A stretch of DNA of 64,000 nt from Ixodes scapularis (GCF_016920785.2 NW_024609846.1:93390888-93454887), one strand, 5' to 3'; shown: positions 1 to 12,018, counted from the first letter of the stretch. The notes: generated by a model not told the origin, from the sequence alone. Made by a program: numbers and translations.

Positions 1-651
1 ACTTGTCCCTCCTACTCTATCAACAATTCTACTCTAGTTTCTGTGTCCTCCTATAAATATCTCGGCATTCACATAACCAACGACCTCTCCTGGAATATCC
101 ACGTCCAACATGTCACTAACAACGCAAATGGGCTTTTGGGCTATCTCAAACGTAACTTTTCGCTTGCTCCTCTTTCGTTAAAACTTCTCCTCTATAAAAC
201 CCTAGTTCGTCCTAAACTGGAATATGCAGCTTCTATCTGGAGCCCCGGTATCACCCTCGCATCAGCTGTCGAATCTATTCAGAATCGTTCTGCCCGTTTC
301 ATACTTTCGAACTATCATCGCACAGCCAGTGCAACTTCCATGAAATCGTCCCTCTCCTTGCCTAATCTCTCTTTCCGAAGAAAAATATCTCGTCTATGTT
401 TATTTTACAAGATTTATTACTCTAACCCCGCTCTCCGTCAAGCATTGTTTTTAGAACCATCGTACATATCACCACGTGTAGACCATGACCTAAAGGTAGG
501 GATTCCCCATTGTAGCACATCCACTTTTAGTGCTTCTTTTCTACCCCAAACCTCCATTGATTGGAATCGCCTTCCCGCACATATAGTTTCAATAACTAAC
601 ACTGTTGATTTTAAAAATGTTATTACCAACTTTTTAACAGATGATGCGTAG
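1..651 (+). CDS. LINE reverse transcriptase, C-terminal fragment (5' cut by window edge)
   Basis: This frame is open from base 1, so the protein enters from the left edge; the apparent GTG start at 43 is internal. It shows the thumb and C-terminal pattern of non-LTR reverse transcriptases: YKYLGIHIT, then LLLYKTLVRPKLEYAASIWSP, then NRSARFI, and a final SIDWNRLPAHIV block before the stop at 649-651. In intact elements this region follows the catalytic palm and takes part in target-primed reverse transcription. The YLG..I, P.LEYA..IW and DWN.LP signatures fit Jockey/CR1-type elements, but the clade cannot be fixed from this piece. I see no frameshift in the visible part. The endonuclease and catalytic FADD-type motif would lie to the left of the window. 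Confidence 0.85.
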   Translation, partial: TCPSYSINNSTLVSVSSYKYLGIHITNDLSWNIHVQHVTNNANGLLGYLKRNFSLAPLSLKLLLYKTLVRPKLEYAASIWSPGITLASAVESIQNRSARFILSNYHRTASATSMKSSLSLPNLSFRRKISRLCLFYKIYYSNPALRQALFLEPSYISPRVDHDLKVGIPHCSTSTFSASFLPQTSIDWNRLPAHIVSITNTVDFKNVITNFLTDDA

Positions 652-811
652 CGCGTGTTTTTTTTTTTTCTGTGTGCGTGCGTGTGTGCGTTTTTTTTGT
701 ATTTTTCGCCTTGTTCAACTATGTTACTTTTATCTGTTGACCGCCCACTCCCCTCTGTAATGCCTTCGGGCCCTGAGGGAGTAATAAATGAAATAAAATG
801 AAATGAAATGT
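652..811 (+). mobile_element. 3' UTR and tail of the LINE
   Basis: The sequence after the reverse transcriptase stop is T/G-rich and leads to the palindromic GGGCCCTGAGGGAG block. It ends in AATAAATGAAATAAAATG repeats near 783-811, a polyadenylation-like tail with a short simple repeat, as expected at the 3' terminus of a CR1/Jockey-type insertion. No target-site duplication can be assessed because the 5' end is outside the window. Confidence 0.7.
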
Positions 812-2289
812 AAGTGTCCGATGCAGTGAAACGCCAGATATATAATTACAGGTTAGATCAATGATAATATATTGTTAACGTTATTAAAAAAAAATAAGAA
901 TCATCACATATAAGCTGAAAACAAACAGAGAACATAATGCTCATTGCAGGAATTCTTAAAATCAGAGGTCAAAGTCAGCTTTCGAAGAAATTCCAAAGCT
1001 TAAAATAGCAAAAAAAAAAAAAAAAAAAAAAGCGGAGTGACGCACGATTAAAGGTTGGAACACATGTGCGCAAAAAAACATGCGAAAATCTCGTGATGTC
1101 ATCCGCGAGAAAAATCCGGGGCATTAAATGCACGAAAATAGAGGGTATGCTTTTGTTAAAACATATTTAGGCATCCTGCAATAAATTCCAACCCGTGCTT
1201 TGCTTTTGAAAAAAATGACGTGGAACTTTTTGTTTTTTAATGTTCTCATATTTTTGTTATTTCCGCGCGTGTTTATTATTTTTTTTTTTCGCACACGTGT
1301 TTTCATTTTAAGAGGGGAAAAACGATGTAAAGAATGTACAAAAATAAGCTTTTCGAAAGTTCATCAAGCAACCTTGGCGGTCGCCATTTCTTAGGCAGGA
1401 AGCGTGTGATTGGATCCGGGTTCGGCGACAAATGCTGTCGCGGTGCTCGTTCCATAGCCCCGAGCTCAACGAAGCTCACGCCGAACGCTGCAGGCGCAGC
1501 TTTCCTATGCAACAGATTCTCAGAGTGCGTGCCCAACTCGAATGACTGGCAAAGCAGCTACAAAATGGCGCACATTTATGAAAAGGGCGTTCGCCTTGAC
1601 AGAGACTAACGCCAGCCGCGGAGATTAGACGCGGTAGGGTCCTGCATGCGTTGAAAGACTAAAGGCGTTCCGAACGCCTGTGCTCTGAAATGTACAGGTT
1701 GTACTTCCTATATGCCTGTCATTGACGTCCGGGCAACAACGGCAAAAAGTGCAGGCACGTAAAAATAAAATAAAACATAAAAAAGAAAATGAGAAACAAA
1801 ACGGGGTGTTGCGGTAGCAATTGTCTGACTCATGTGAAGAGCACATGTTTCAAAAAAGAGAAGACAAAAAAAGAAACAAAATAGCATAAGTGAATAGGAG
1901 TTGCTACGCGGCGCTCGAACTCGGAGATGTGTTATAGTCCAAAGAATTGTGATAGTGCGGCACAGGGGATATGGACACGGCTCCGACATTAGACGAGTTG
2001 TCAGAAGTCGGCGACTCTCGGGCGGATGCTGAAAACAAGCGGCTGTTTAAAAAGCATCATAGGTACATGGTAAGAGAAACATCTTTTTTGTTTTCGACGG
2101 TTCCTAAACGAGAGAAACGGATTCAACGTTAGGGTGTGCCGAGATCCGAATGACGAACGAATTTATTTCGTCCAATGACCAGGCTATCGTGAATCCCGGT
2201 ATGATCTTTCCGAAAAGAAGTTCGTGACGTAAACCATCAGGTGCAGTCTACGAAGGATTCACTCGCGGAGCACCTTTCGTAGACTGGAG
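812..2289. other. Gene-free AT-rich stretch
   Basis: There is a poly-A run near 1010-1032 and several short T tracts. The ORFs here (for example 1334-1609 and 1708-1989) have no recognisable motif and look like chance frames. I see no supported gene. Confidence 0.5.
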
Positions 2290-2935
2290 TGATGGAAGTA
2301 AGGAAATAAGAAGGGAAGAGGAAGGCAGGGAGGTTAACCTGGGTAATTGCCGCGGTCGGTTACTCTGCAGGGGAGGGGTATGGGAATATTAAAGCAGCTA
2401 GAGGGTCGAAAAAGAAGAGGAAGGAGAAAATAAAATGCGTAAAAGTTGCGAGTCTTGAACACTATATAGACACGTCACTGCTCACGAACACAGATGTTCA
2501 CTGCCTCAAAGCAGGAGTCCAGGTCCCTTTCCTCTAGAAAACAAACAGGAGCTTTTGTGACCTCTGCTCTTTCATGTGGTTCGTCCCAGCCACCAAGCAA
2601 TTTTGCAACAGAAGAGGGCCGGTTATCGAGGGATGCAAGTGTGCTTCTGAGTTTGCTTCTTTCTACAATTTTACACACCCCAATCGCAAATGACGTACTG
2701 AATTCTTTCAATGAGATCACAACTTGGGCACTCTGGCGTTGTTGCTTGATCGATGCGGTGAAGGACATTTTTTGTATATGCTACACCAAGTCTTAGTCTA
2801 TAAATGACAGTGTCTAGCCGCCTTAGCATGTCACGTGGAAGGTGGAATGGCAGATGTGAATCAAACTGGAGTAATGAGCTCTTAGTGCGCTCTGCAAGAA
2901 ATCAGGTGCTCGTACGGTTTTCGAATTGAGAGGTG
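2290..2935 (-). mobile_element. LINE 3' fragment with decayed C-terminal domain
   Basis: Read on the minus strand from about 2930 downward, the translation gives LPRDMLRRLDTVIYRLRLGV, then AYTKNVLHRI and TPECPSCDLIERI. This is the C-terminal tail with a Cys-rich knuckle found in RNase-H-bearing I/Ingi-like LINEs. The matching continuation (RSTLASLDNRP, KLLGGWDEPHER) lies in another frame, so at least one frameshift is present and the copy is dead. The C/T-rich 3' UTR runs down to about 2290. No catalytic motif is retained. Family placement is inference. Confidence 0.7.
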
Positions 2936-5346
2936 AGGAGTCAGGATATTTCATCCTCATTACTTTCTGCTTCGACCGGCGTCATGTCGGTGGGCCTGCA
3001 CGTCATTGTACGAAGCGTGACGCACGTTTTTAAGGCCGGATGTGAGAATGTAGCAGTACTGTTTACTAACCCGACCGAATACCCCACTCCGGGAATACGC
3101 GGCCCCTGCCATCGCCTTCTCGACGAGCTACGGCAATCCGGTGTACGGCGCGTGGGGGAGTGCCCCTATACAGAAGAAGCGGTTCATGTTTGTTAATCAT
3201 TTTGCTATTTCAAAAATAGAAACATCCAGAACGCTAACGAAACAAGGTACGTGTAGGCTTTGTGTTGTGTTCGTTGTGTTTTCTTTGTGTTCTGAACTCG
3301 TAGCGGTAAGAAAAAAGGAACCACTTCCAGGCCGGCTTGCTACAAATAGCGTCTTAGCTGAGACTAGCTTTAACAATGATACCTGACAATGAATCAACAA
3401 CGAGGCTTGGGCCTGCCTAACGGCCCAAGCCTAAGGCGCGTGAGCGCTCGAGACTCGACTTGAGACGCCACTCCGCTGGTGCGCTAACTTTGGCACTGCT
3501 TTCTTTCATAGAGTTATTATAATGCACCATTGGAAACAATATGACCGTGAACGCACTTCCGCTTGTCGCCGCGGGGGCGCGTTCACGCTCGTATTGTTCC
3601 CGACAGTACGCTAGAGGTTTAACTGGCTCTAGTGTCTACGCGACCTCCGGGACGCAAATTGAAGCAGACAGCAACCAGTCTACGTTGGCGGTGCTCCTAT
3701 CCATTTGTATGAGACAACGAGCGTTCATTTTGTCTCTTCGCCGGAAAATAAAATGAAACACCTTTGTTATTTGGGTCGTACCGAATAGTATGTACCTTGA
3801 TTAACATTGTGAAAGTGTAAGTATTTTAGTCAGCGAATTTTTTTTTCTTTCATCAGGGAACGATGTTTAACTTGGCTATATTTCAGGCCCAAACCTGTGT
3901 CCCACAACAGGTGTGTAAACAGAAACGATGGTTCAAAACAAAAATACTATCGAAAGGAATATAGAGTGTGTTCAAGGTTCGCCAGCATTCCCGTAACGCT
4001 TATATATTGCTAATATGCTATTACTGTCACAATGTGAATATGATCCCGTCTTGCATATTTACGAGGGTGGGGTATTTACGAGGGGTTAAAAACATCCAAA
4101 ACGTAAAGAATAAAGTATGTGGGCTATGAAAGGTGTCTCTTTTTATCATTTTCTAGGCCGGGCAGCTTTTCTCGGGCATTTTTCCCTAAACATTTTGAGC
4201 GTACGGCTGATGTTTCGAACGTAGGACCAGCATCTTCGCACAGAGCAGAAAAAATGAAGCAGTACTTACTTATTAGAAATCGGACTATATTACGCGGCCT
4301 TCAATTTATTTTAATCGTACATGCACAGGGAGTTACCGGGGGGGGGGGGGGAGGGCTCCAGTTTTTTTTCCCTCCCCCCTCCCAGATATTTCGGACTGTT
4401 AAAGAAAACAATACGGGAAAAGAGGGCTTGGTCGGGCTTATTTTAATCTGAAATTATTTGCTCTTCACTGCATAAAAGATCGCGTAGATGGTCATTGCTA
4501 GAAATTCGTTGTCAGATGGCACTACTCGTCACATGCTCGGTGGCTCGGAAGTTCAAAGTATTTCTTTTTGGACCTAAATAACTGTGCCATTGGTAAAAAA
4601 TATTAAATAAATAAACGTAACAATAAATGCCAAAAATAAAAAAAAAAGCTGTAGAAAAAAAAATCTACCAAGAACCCGCCGGAAGTGCTGTATTCTTGCA
4701 TAGTCAGAGGCCCAGAACTATGAAACAAGTTTCTCTTACCAAAATGTGTACAGGCCAAAAGAAACACGTCCCAAAAACGTAGAATGAAAAAAAAAAAAAA
4801 ATTTATGACCTGCTGACGTTGAACAATTTTAGAAATGTTCCCCCATGAGTTAATTTATTCCTCAACGTGAAAAAAAAAAACAATAAATACATTATTTTGT
4901 ATTCTGCAGATGGTAATATGTACCGTCTCTGGTGTTAGTTTAAATGCGATACCTCAAACAATGTGGGCGAAAAAAATTACCAAGTTTAGGGCATAATTGC
5001 CCGTAGGTACATCTTTGGACATCTCTTCGAAACTCCTCTTGAACAACAATAATTATATCTTAAGTCGACACTTACCTAGGCTATACATAGATCATTCTTA
5101 AAAAGTTTAACATCTCTACCATAAATAGCTTCGACTATAGCGCGCTTCAAATATGGCACAAACTTTAATATCAAAAACCCGTCGTCCTACCTCGCTTCTT
5201 CGGGAATCTATTTCTTTAAAACCAAGCATGCCAGATGATTGAAATAAACGGCATTATCTTTCGCAAGGAGTGCGGCACCGCATGTAAATATGCGAGAAAA
5301 AAACAACAAAAACGAATGTACCCCACTGCTTGAATCCAAATGAAAC
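2936..5346. other. Gene-free region
   Basis: Short homopolymers are the only structure I see, including G13 near 4339-4351, mixed T/C runs near 4361-4380, and A tracts near 4788-4800 and 4870-4880. The ORFs at 2933-3196, 3541-3756 and 4119-4451 lack any family signature. Confidence 0.45.
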
Positions 5347-5756
5347 CGCCCGCCGGTCTTTCGAAGTTCGACGAACTTCGAACTTTTACCCTAAACGTTC
5401 GAAATTCGTCGAACTTTTGACTTTTCAAGAATCGAGAGTTCGACAGTTTTCGAATTCTTTAGATTAATAAATTAAAAAGTTCGAAAATTATCGATATTTT
5501 TTAGCGTAGAAAGTTCAAAAGTTCGAAACGCTTCGAACGTTTTAGTGCAAGAAGTTTGAAACTTCGAAAATCATCGAATATTTTTGTTTATCAAGGTCGA
5601 AGGTTCGACAAGCATCGAATTTTGCAGCGTAATAAGTTCGAAATTTCGAAAAGTGTCGGACTCCTTAGTTTAATAAGTTCAAAAATTCGACTTCCATCGA
5701 ATTTCACGATATGGAAAGTTCCAAAATTCGAAATCTTTCGAACCTTTTGACCGCTT
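5347..5756. repeat. 41-bp degenerate minisatellite rich in TTCGAA, about 10 units
   Basis: Units begin near 5347, 5388, 5429, 5470, 5511, 5552, 5593, 5634, 5675 and 5716, an exact 41-bp step. Each has the plan AAGTTCGAAA-N-TTCGAA followed by a T-rich spacer ending in TTTAG. Units are quite diverged but keep register, so substitutions outweigh indels. TTCGAA is self-complementary, so both strands read the same motif. Confidence 0.85.
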
Positions 5757-6649
5757 GATTTGATCATCGAAACTTCGGTTAGAAAAACGTTCCCGGCATC
5801 CCCAGTCCTATATAAGCTGGAACGGCGTCCAACATCGTTTGACCGGATCGGCGATGTGCAATAAAGTATCGATAAGTGATTCGTAGCTTGATTTTAGGTT
5901 GTGCGCGACGTCACTGCCTTTAGAAAGGAGTCAGCTACTTCGGGGTTTTTATGATGCAAGACACATTCAAAGAATATATCGAACTACGGGCGTTGTGCCT
6001 CGACACTCGGTGCAAACACAAGACATGCCTCGATCAATTTTATAGCTATTTCTAAAGGGCGATTAGTGGGGCGTTTCCTAGCGACGTGTTCTTGTTGTGA
6101 GTGATGGAATAAGTTATGACCCAAAGCGAGTTTTAGTCTGGGGAGCGAAGCTCATCTCGGATGGCCCCCGAAGGTTATAGTAGCATTATTGATGTTGTCC
6201 TTCTGTCGTTATCATTTTAATTAGGCTAAATTATAAAGTTTATATAAAAAAATTACATATGATTGTGGCCACTCAAGACGAAAAAAAAAAGCACTTTGTG
6301 CAGACTTTTTGTTGTGCGGCTGAAAGTGCGAAATGCGGAAACTATAAAGCTTACCACCCTATCGTATTTATGAACGTTATAACCGAAGTCAACGGGACGC
6401 TTGAACGAAAAAAATACCAACCAAATGCCGAATAGTGAAGAAAAACCAAACAACGTATAACTAAGAAAAACATTCTAATATAATCTTCAAACTGCGATGT
6501 TCCGAGGATCATACACTTCAGATATTGCATTCTAGTTGCGCACTTCATAACAGCGAACGCCCCTCCCCGTATACAGCGGGCTAAATTGTTAAACGACAGT
6601 CGTGAATATAAGTTTATCACAGTTATTTCCGACTTTCGTTAAACAACCG
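5757..6649. other. Gene-free region with an isolated TATA/poly-A pair
   Basis: CTATATAAGC at about 5810 is followed some 50 bases later by GCAATAAAG. This spacing resembles a retroelement LTR remnant, but no partner LTR is seen. The rest is AT-rich with no supported coding frame. Confidence 0.3.
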
Positions 6650-6910
6650 TGCAACGTTATTAGCACCCGCCGCAAGAGACGCGTAATGGAACCAATGAAT
6701 AAGTTACGCTAGGAATACGTACGATTTAAAAATGCAACCTCCTGACCTTCGGATACTCCGTCAGGAAGCTGGCGCGACATCGTTTTTCTGTGTCGCCAAC
6801 TGTTTTAAAATTTCCGAAAGGCAAAAAAGCGTTCCCCGTGATTTCGGATCAAGCCTCAGATAACTGGCAGTCATGATTTTAAGCACCGAGGTGGATCAAG
6901 TGTCGTTACT
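6650..6910. repeat. Interspersed repeat, paired with 40440-40650
   Basis: The segment from the AAAAATGC block through CATCGTTTTTC, GCCAACTGTTTTAA and CATGATTTTAAG recurs with moderate divergence at 40460-40640 in the same orientation. It has no intact ORF, and the family is unknown to me. Confidence 0.6.
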
Positions 6911-7834
6911 CTGGAGTGTGGAGCAGCTTCGCCCTGCTCGGCCAGATGAATCAACCTTGCAAGTCGCGTGTCAAGGTCACTACGGGCGCCCGGTGTCGAC
7001 ACAAGGCGGAGGCACGCTTGAATTCAAACCGAACGGGTCACGCTTCAGCGCTCTCCTTCAGATCGCGCCAACAGCGAAAACTGCAACTTGGAAACGACAA
7101 GCGCCCGTTCGCACGAAACACGCTCACGAGCGGAAGACGACGCCGATGCGCAGGAAAAGATGTGCTCAACGGCGGCCTTGTTTTGCGTCAATCGCGATGT
7201 CGGTCACTTGACACAGAATCTGCGAATTTGGAAGGCTCATTCGAATATTTTCTTGTCATCCCGATTAATTTTTAGTCGAACACGTCCGATAGGTGGGTTG
7301 TTCTCGCTCCCCGGCCGCCTGACCGTTATCCAATATATTTATCGCCTCTCCACGTCCTTCTCTCTTCCATCTTCGCCATTCCCGCGTACGGCTCGCGCAA
7401 TCTTCGCGTAGCTACCTGCCCCTAAACTCGGTCTAATTTCGGCCCCTTGCGCAAACATAACACGTCCTTCTCGGCCCCTCCTTACTGTGCCTCGGTACCG
7501 CGCTCGAGTAGTTCGCGCCTTGCTCGCAGCTTAGAAAAATAAAGTATCCGGATAGATCGCGCCTGTCTGTCTTTTTAGAGGCGCGAAAACCGTTTCCAAC
7601 GGGCGCACGCGGAGAAGTTTCTAAATAGCAGTTACTGACGGAGAGACATTCAAGGCCGTTCGTCTGGCAACTTTTACTTTTCTTAATCGAGTTCGATGCC
7701 TACACGGCGTGCGAGTTCTTCTGCTCCTTGAGCACCTGGTGCCTTTGCTTACCTTTAGTTATCGCCAAAAGCACCCATGTGGGTTTTTTTCCGCCCGACA
7801 TCAACCAATGACGGAGATGGCAGTAATGATATTG
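6911..7834. other. Gene-free, GC-richer stretch
   Basis: Three overlapping frames (6873-7211, 6916-7275, 7088-7411) are open, but none has a recognisable motif. An AATAAAG is present near 7539. The composition could mark an old retroelement end, but I cannot support a gene. Confidence 0.35.
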
Positions 7835-7985
7835 ACATAATGAAAAAACGGTAATTAAATTTCCTTTTGTGGTAATGAATAATGTAATGAATTACCTTTA
7901 TAGGCTGGTAATTTAGTAATGCAATTATTTACTTTCAGACATTGATTTTGAGGAAATTACTCATTACTTTCGAAATTACTTTTCT
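7835..7985. repeat. GTAAT/ATTAC word array
   Basis: GTAAT and its complement ATTAC recur about every 10-15 bases in both orientations through this stretch. The texture matches the small element at 11893-12018, suggesting a relic of a transposon subterminal repeat region. A C-run followed by A-runs (7985-8050) abuts it. Confidence 0.5.
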
Positions 7986-8276
7986 CCCCCCCCCCCCCCA
8001 AAAAAAAAAAAAAGAATCGTTTGCGAGCTTAAAAAAGAAAAAAAAAAAAAGAACAATTATCGTGCATGGTGAAATGTCGTGAAAGACATCAGAGCAAATA
8101 AACGACGGCGATCTTAGCGTAAAGCCTCGGACGAAGAACTCGACAGACGCACAAAGGCGGGCTGGAAAGGCGAAGATGAAAAGCTTACGTGTAAAGACAT
8201 CGCTGTAAGGCCACGGCTCATGAACTCCAGGCAAGACAGAATCAAGGCGTCGCGTCATCACGGTGATACTGTACTT

Positions 8277-8466
8277 CGTTCATCCCTAAGCTGACAGTGC
8301 GGTGGGAGCTACGATCTCACCAGAACCAATCAACCACTTTCCTTGTATCACCTGACTCATCCCTTTCTCTGCCCGTGGGTATGAACGAGAGGGTTACGTG
8401 AAACAGACGTGTGACTGTCCAGACGAGCACGTAGTTTACACCGCACTGTCAGTTTACGGATAAACG
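8277..8466. mobile_element. Short foldback element (about 37-bp imperfect inverted repeats)
   Basis: CTGACAGTGCGGTG at 8291-8304 is mirrored by CACCGCACTGTCAG near 8439-8452, with similarity extending to about 37 bases per arm. Nothing inside is coding. It is consistent with a non-autonomous DNA element. Confidence 0.6.
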
Positions 8467-9009
8467 CAAGGCGAACGGCATATCACCAGAGAGTTTAATC
8501 ATAGCCTCCTATTGGCAACGAGACGTTTTGGTGGCGCCACCTGGCGGGCGCCTTCCTGTGACGTAGCTGGTAGGATGTGAGTAAACGACGCGCATTGTCA
8601 AAGCACGGAGTGGCTATGTTAGGTCGCATCTACGGCGATTAAAAACGGTTAATGTATTAAAGAAACGTGTATGACGTTTTTCTGAGTGATCTGTCTAATG
8701 AATAAGAGTGCCTTCGAAGTTGCTTTTTGTACAAGAAAAACTTTAAAATGCTCAGAAACGTTCCTGGAGCTTCACATTACAGCTTGTATACGGCGTGCGT
8801 CCAGGACTATATACAACCTCCCTGACCCTTGTTTTTTTTTTTTTTTTGTATATGTGGAGGTTGCTGTAGAAAAATGTTTTGCATTCACCAGAGTAAATTA
8901 CGTGCTGCCTTTTTAGCTGTGCACGTGCGCTCAGTTGTGTTGCGAAGCGCCTCACACTTGTTTTAGCCACATTGAGCTTGCCAACACCGACGCTTCTATC
9001 CAAGTGTGA

Positions 9010-9434
9010 TGGATGGATGGTGTAACTTTATATACAAAAGGTTAGGAAACCAACGAGTCTCGGTCGGAGCCTTTAGTCCAGGGCTCCGTTGGCTTCTGCA
9101 ATCCTGTGGGCACGCTGAACCAGGTCACGCTGGTCCACGAGGTCTAGACTAGACAGGGCCGCCTCCCAGGAGATTGGGATAGGGGAAGGAACGGGGGTGG
9201 ATGCCCCCGCCCGGAGGGCTACGGCATTCCCAGACGGTGTGGCAAGCTGTGGGGCGGGGATTCCCACATCTCGGGCAGGTGCCCGGGTAGCGGGTTGGAA
9301 AGCAACGGTGTTTATGAGAGAGATTAGCAAAGGAAAGAGTTTGGATTTGCCTCCAGTCCATCGCCTCAGCCCGGGTGAGTTCGGGATGGGGAGGTGGAAG
9401 TGTTCGACGGCTAGCACGGTAGCATTCCGTAACG
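9010..9434 (-). mobile_element. 5'-truncated LINE inserted in THAP repeat copy A
   Basis: The minus-strand frame has ELTRAEAMDWRQIQTLSF, then HRCFPTRYPGTCPRCGNPRP and HTVWEC, a Cys-Cys-His-Cys knuckle (CX2CX8HX4C) at the C-terminus of a LINE ORF2. The frame is broken before a natural end. The 3' tail is a CCATCCATCCATC microsatellite on the minus strand. AGTGTGA occurs at both edges (9003-9009 and 9435-9441), a 7-bp target-site duplication. The paralogous copy B near 31528 has a single TGTGTGA and no insert, so it shows the empty site. Confidence 0.85.
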
Positions 9435-9934
9435 AGTGTGACTCGACAGTTGCTGACGAGCAAATGCCCATATCGAATACGTGGCAAAGAAGTTTGTCAC
9501 ATCGTGGCTCGAAAGGAATGCAGAAATTTTGATGAATTACTAAATTGTCCGACATGGCCCTGCAAATTGAGGCGATTAATTAATTTGTTCTCTCCAACTT
9601 TTGCTAGGAATTGTATGCAAATTTAAAATCACTCGCTGAGAAACGCATTACGCATTATGCACATTTGGGTCCGTAAAAATTAAACGTACAAACGGTAGTA
9701 ATTTCTGGGACGCTGAAGTGTCACCGACTTACTAGATTTAAGACTTCGATCGCGAGGGGTTCTCACACGTTTCGCGTCAATCGGGCGAACAAGCAGGGAT
9801 TTAGTTGAAACAACTCAGGAAGTCAGCCACCGCTTCTTCCAGTCAGTTATTTTGAGGAAATGTTTTGTGTACTAGATTACGAAATTCCAAAATTCCAAGC
9901 ACTTACAGAACACATTGGAACCAACAGGATACAC

Positions 9935-10020
9935 GGAGTCGCTTTTACTGAAGTGTTTATTACACACGCGAGAGGTCCTTGAATTTCGCTTTCCAATTTC
10001 ATATTTAATAAAACATTCTT
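9935..10020 (-). pseudogene. THAP-domain fragment (copy A)
   Basis: The minus strand reads KECFIKYEIGKRN, then SRTSRVCNKHFSKSD. The VC.KHF core corresponds to the Cys and His of the C2CH zinc module. The Trp normally found in the K-W-I position is Cys here, as it also is in copy B. Upstream Cys residues of the domain are not found in frame, so this is a relic. Confidence 0.6.
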
Positions 10021-10408
10021 TTAAAAAAATCGTATTCGCCGCGGTAGATTTAGTGGGATAAAGTGCTGGACATTTTGTTTTAATCTTCCAGCTTTTTGTG
10101 CTGGAGCCGAGAACAGCCCACCACTATCCCAGCGCTTTGATATCTGAGCGCCAAAAGTGTTTGTTGGCACGACTATGCGTGCCACGTGTGGCTTCAAACT
10201 TTGGAAATATGTCCGACTACAAATATAACATCACCAAATAAACACAACGCGTGAAGCAGGCTTTGCCGCGCGTTACCCAAACAACGCATGAAGCGAGCTG
10301 ACGAGCCGAAGGATCCAAGATCCGCGCGGTCTGTCCGAGTCTGTCCTACCGGTGACGTCACAAACGATGATGATGATAGCTAGAAAAGCGCCCCCTGTGG
10401 TTCGCGCA

Positions 10409-11892
10409 CGGCGCGCCAATATACTGGAAAGCACGTCAAATTGACGACGGAACAATAGAGCGCCCGGTCGCCGGAAAAGAGAGAGGAGAAACGACAGAAC
10501 AGCGAGCGCAGTGTAGCGCAGGGGACGAACTCTCATCAGCGCCAGCGCACCTAGCGGCCTCTCCCCAAAACGAATTTGTATTTCTTCCCCCTCCCCCTTT
10601 TTTTCGCCGTTCTGTCAAACGCGGTGGCGGCGAGGCAATGCTGGCGGCACTGGCGGTACGAGGCAATAGCGAGCGAACTACTATTCGTCACAATCTATGA
10701 CAATTCGTCCCGACAGGTTGTTGCGCTACGCCATAGAAGAGACCAAACCAGAGCCCAACGCAAAACGAAACATCGGTATCACGGAAGCAGTAGAAATAAC
10801 GGAAACGATGCGGTGACCGTTGCACGGAGAAAGAAAAGAAGTGTGTAAGCCAACAATCAAAATTCTATTCTAAAAAAAACACAAAAAAACACAAAAAAAA
10901 ACAGGAGCGTTTTGGATTTGACTATACGCTCTGTGGTGGCGCCACCAAGAGGTACCCTTAGGACACTTTGGACATCCTGTTTCTAAGCCCCTCCTCTACC
11001 CTTTTTCCGTGACCGCTTTTCTTTGGATCCAGATTTTATAACCTGAGAACAGGACAAACAGATTTCCAACCATCTTGTTTTTTCGTCAAGTAAGGTCAAA
11101 CCGTAAGCTTCGACCATTATGAACAACAAACGACAGAAATAAATTCTGGGGCCTCGATGAGAAATTCTTGTCAAGACCCCAGAATTTTTTTATGCGTATC
11201 CTTGGCTTTCAGTAAAAGTGTTTTTGTTCTAAAAAAAGACGGGAATAGAGCAAAGCAGGTGCCCTTCGCGGTACGCCTTGCTGCCTTTCCTTACACGTGC
11301 AGACACCGCCACTCGTTTGTTGGGAAAGTACACATCTTAAGAAAGCTCGCGCCATCCCTTTTCTCAACTAGCGACGCTTCTGCCTAGCAAATATCCATTC
11401 GCTTCTATGACAATACGCAATGACTTGGGCTCTTCTGGTGTTCGGGAAGAATACTCCTTGGAGAGGGATGACCGGGAGTACGTCAACTATAGTGCTCTTG
11501 GGAGAATAATATTAGATTGCGCCCGAGGCGGAAGGGAAACGTTTCACGTGACGACTCCTCTTGTGAACGAGCTCCCATGACGCGGCTTAACATACTGACA
11601 CGGACTGTAACTTCGTCTAAACCAGGAATACGGAAACATCTCACATTTTGATTAAGAAACTTTACCGTTGAGTGAATAGCGGAACCGGTGAGTCGACTGT
11701 CTCTGAGTCACATCTAAAGAAGAAGCTATTCATCATGTTTAACACCCATGTCATGTGCGCCAGCAAAACGACTCTTCAGTATGGCTTACTCTGAGGCGCA
11801 TATGCCTGTTGCGGTGGAAAAAGGAAGATCTAAGTTTTGCTACATATACTGTAAATAAAATAAGCACGAAGTACTGCCTCCAAGTATTGAAA
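10409..11892. other. Gene-free region with small hairpins
   Basis: A perfect ATTCTGGGG / CCCCAGAAT inverted pair lies near 11144-11186. A small ATTCGTCA...TGACAATTCGT mirror lies near 10683-10709. ORFs at 10273-10848 have no family signature. Confidence 0.4.
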
Positions 11893-12018
11893 AGTGATGG
11901 CAAAGTAAGTTGATTACATTTCGGATGTAATATAGTAATGTAATGTCATTACTTTTAGTCAGCAATAATTTGTAATGCAATTTAATTACTTTTTGAAAGT
12001 AATTTTGCCATCTCTGAT
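11893..12018. mobile_element. Small hAT-like MITE with GTAATG/ATTAC array
   Basis: The element is bounded by GATGGCAAAGTAA on the left and AATTTTGCCATCTC on the right (inverted complements). It is filled with GTAATG, ATTAC and related words in both orientations. The size (about 125 bp) and internal word repetition suggest a non-autonomous hAT-type element. No 8-bp target duplication was seen. Confidence 0.55.

Larger units (their letters stand above)
8500..10408 (-). mobile_element. THAP-domain transposon relic, copy A
   Basis: Nearly the whole segment recurs in reverse complement at 30385-32022 (copy B), apart from a LINE inserted here at 9010-9434. Corresponding blocks include the CTGTGACGTAGCTGGTAGGATG region (8556-8577), the T-run region near 8830, the GACTTCGATCGCGAGG block near 9745, and the GTGACGTCACAAACGATGATG end near 10350. 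The plus/minus label follows the THAP reading direction. The shared coding trace is a fragment of a THAP DNA-binding domain, typical of P-like and related transposases or of genes derived from them. No full transposase frame survives. Confidence 0.75.

Noticed and set aside
5805..5870. LTR-like TATATAA plus AATAAA pair
   Set aside because: No second LTR, primer-binding site or polyprotein nearby.
6873..7411. Three overlapping ORFs of 107-119 codons
   Set aside because: All three frames are open in the same place and none resembles a protein family; GC-rich chance ORFs are more likely.
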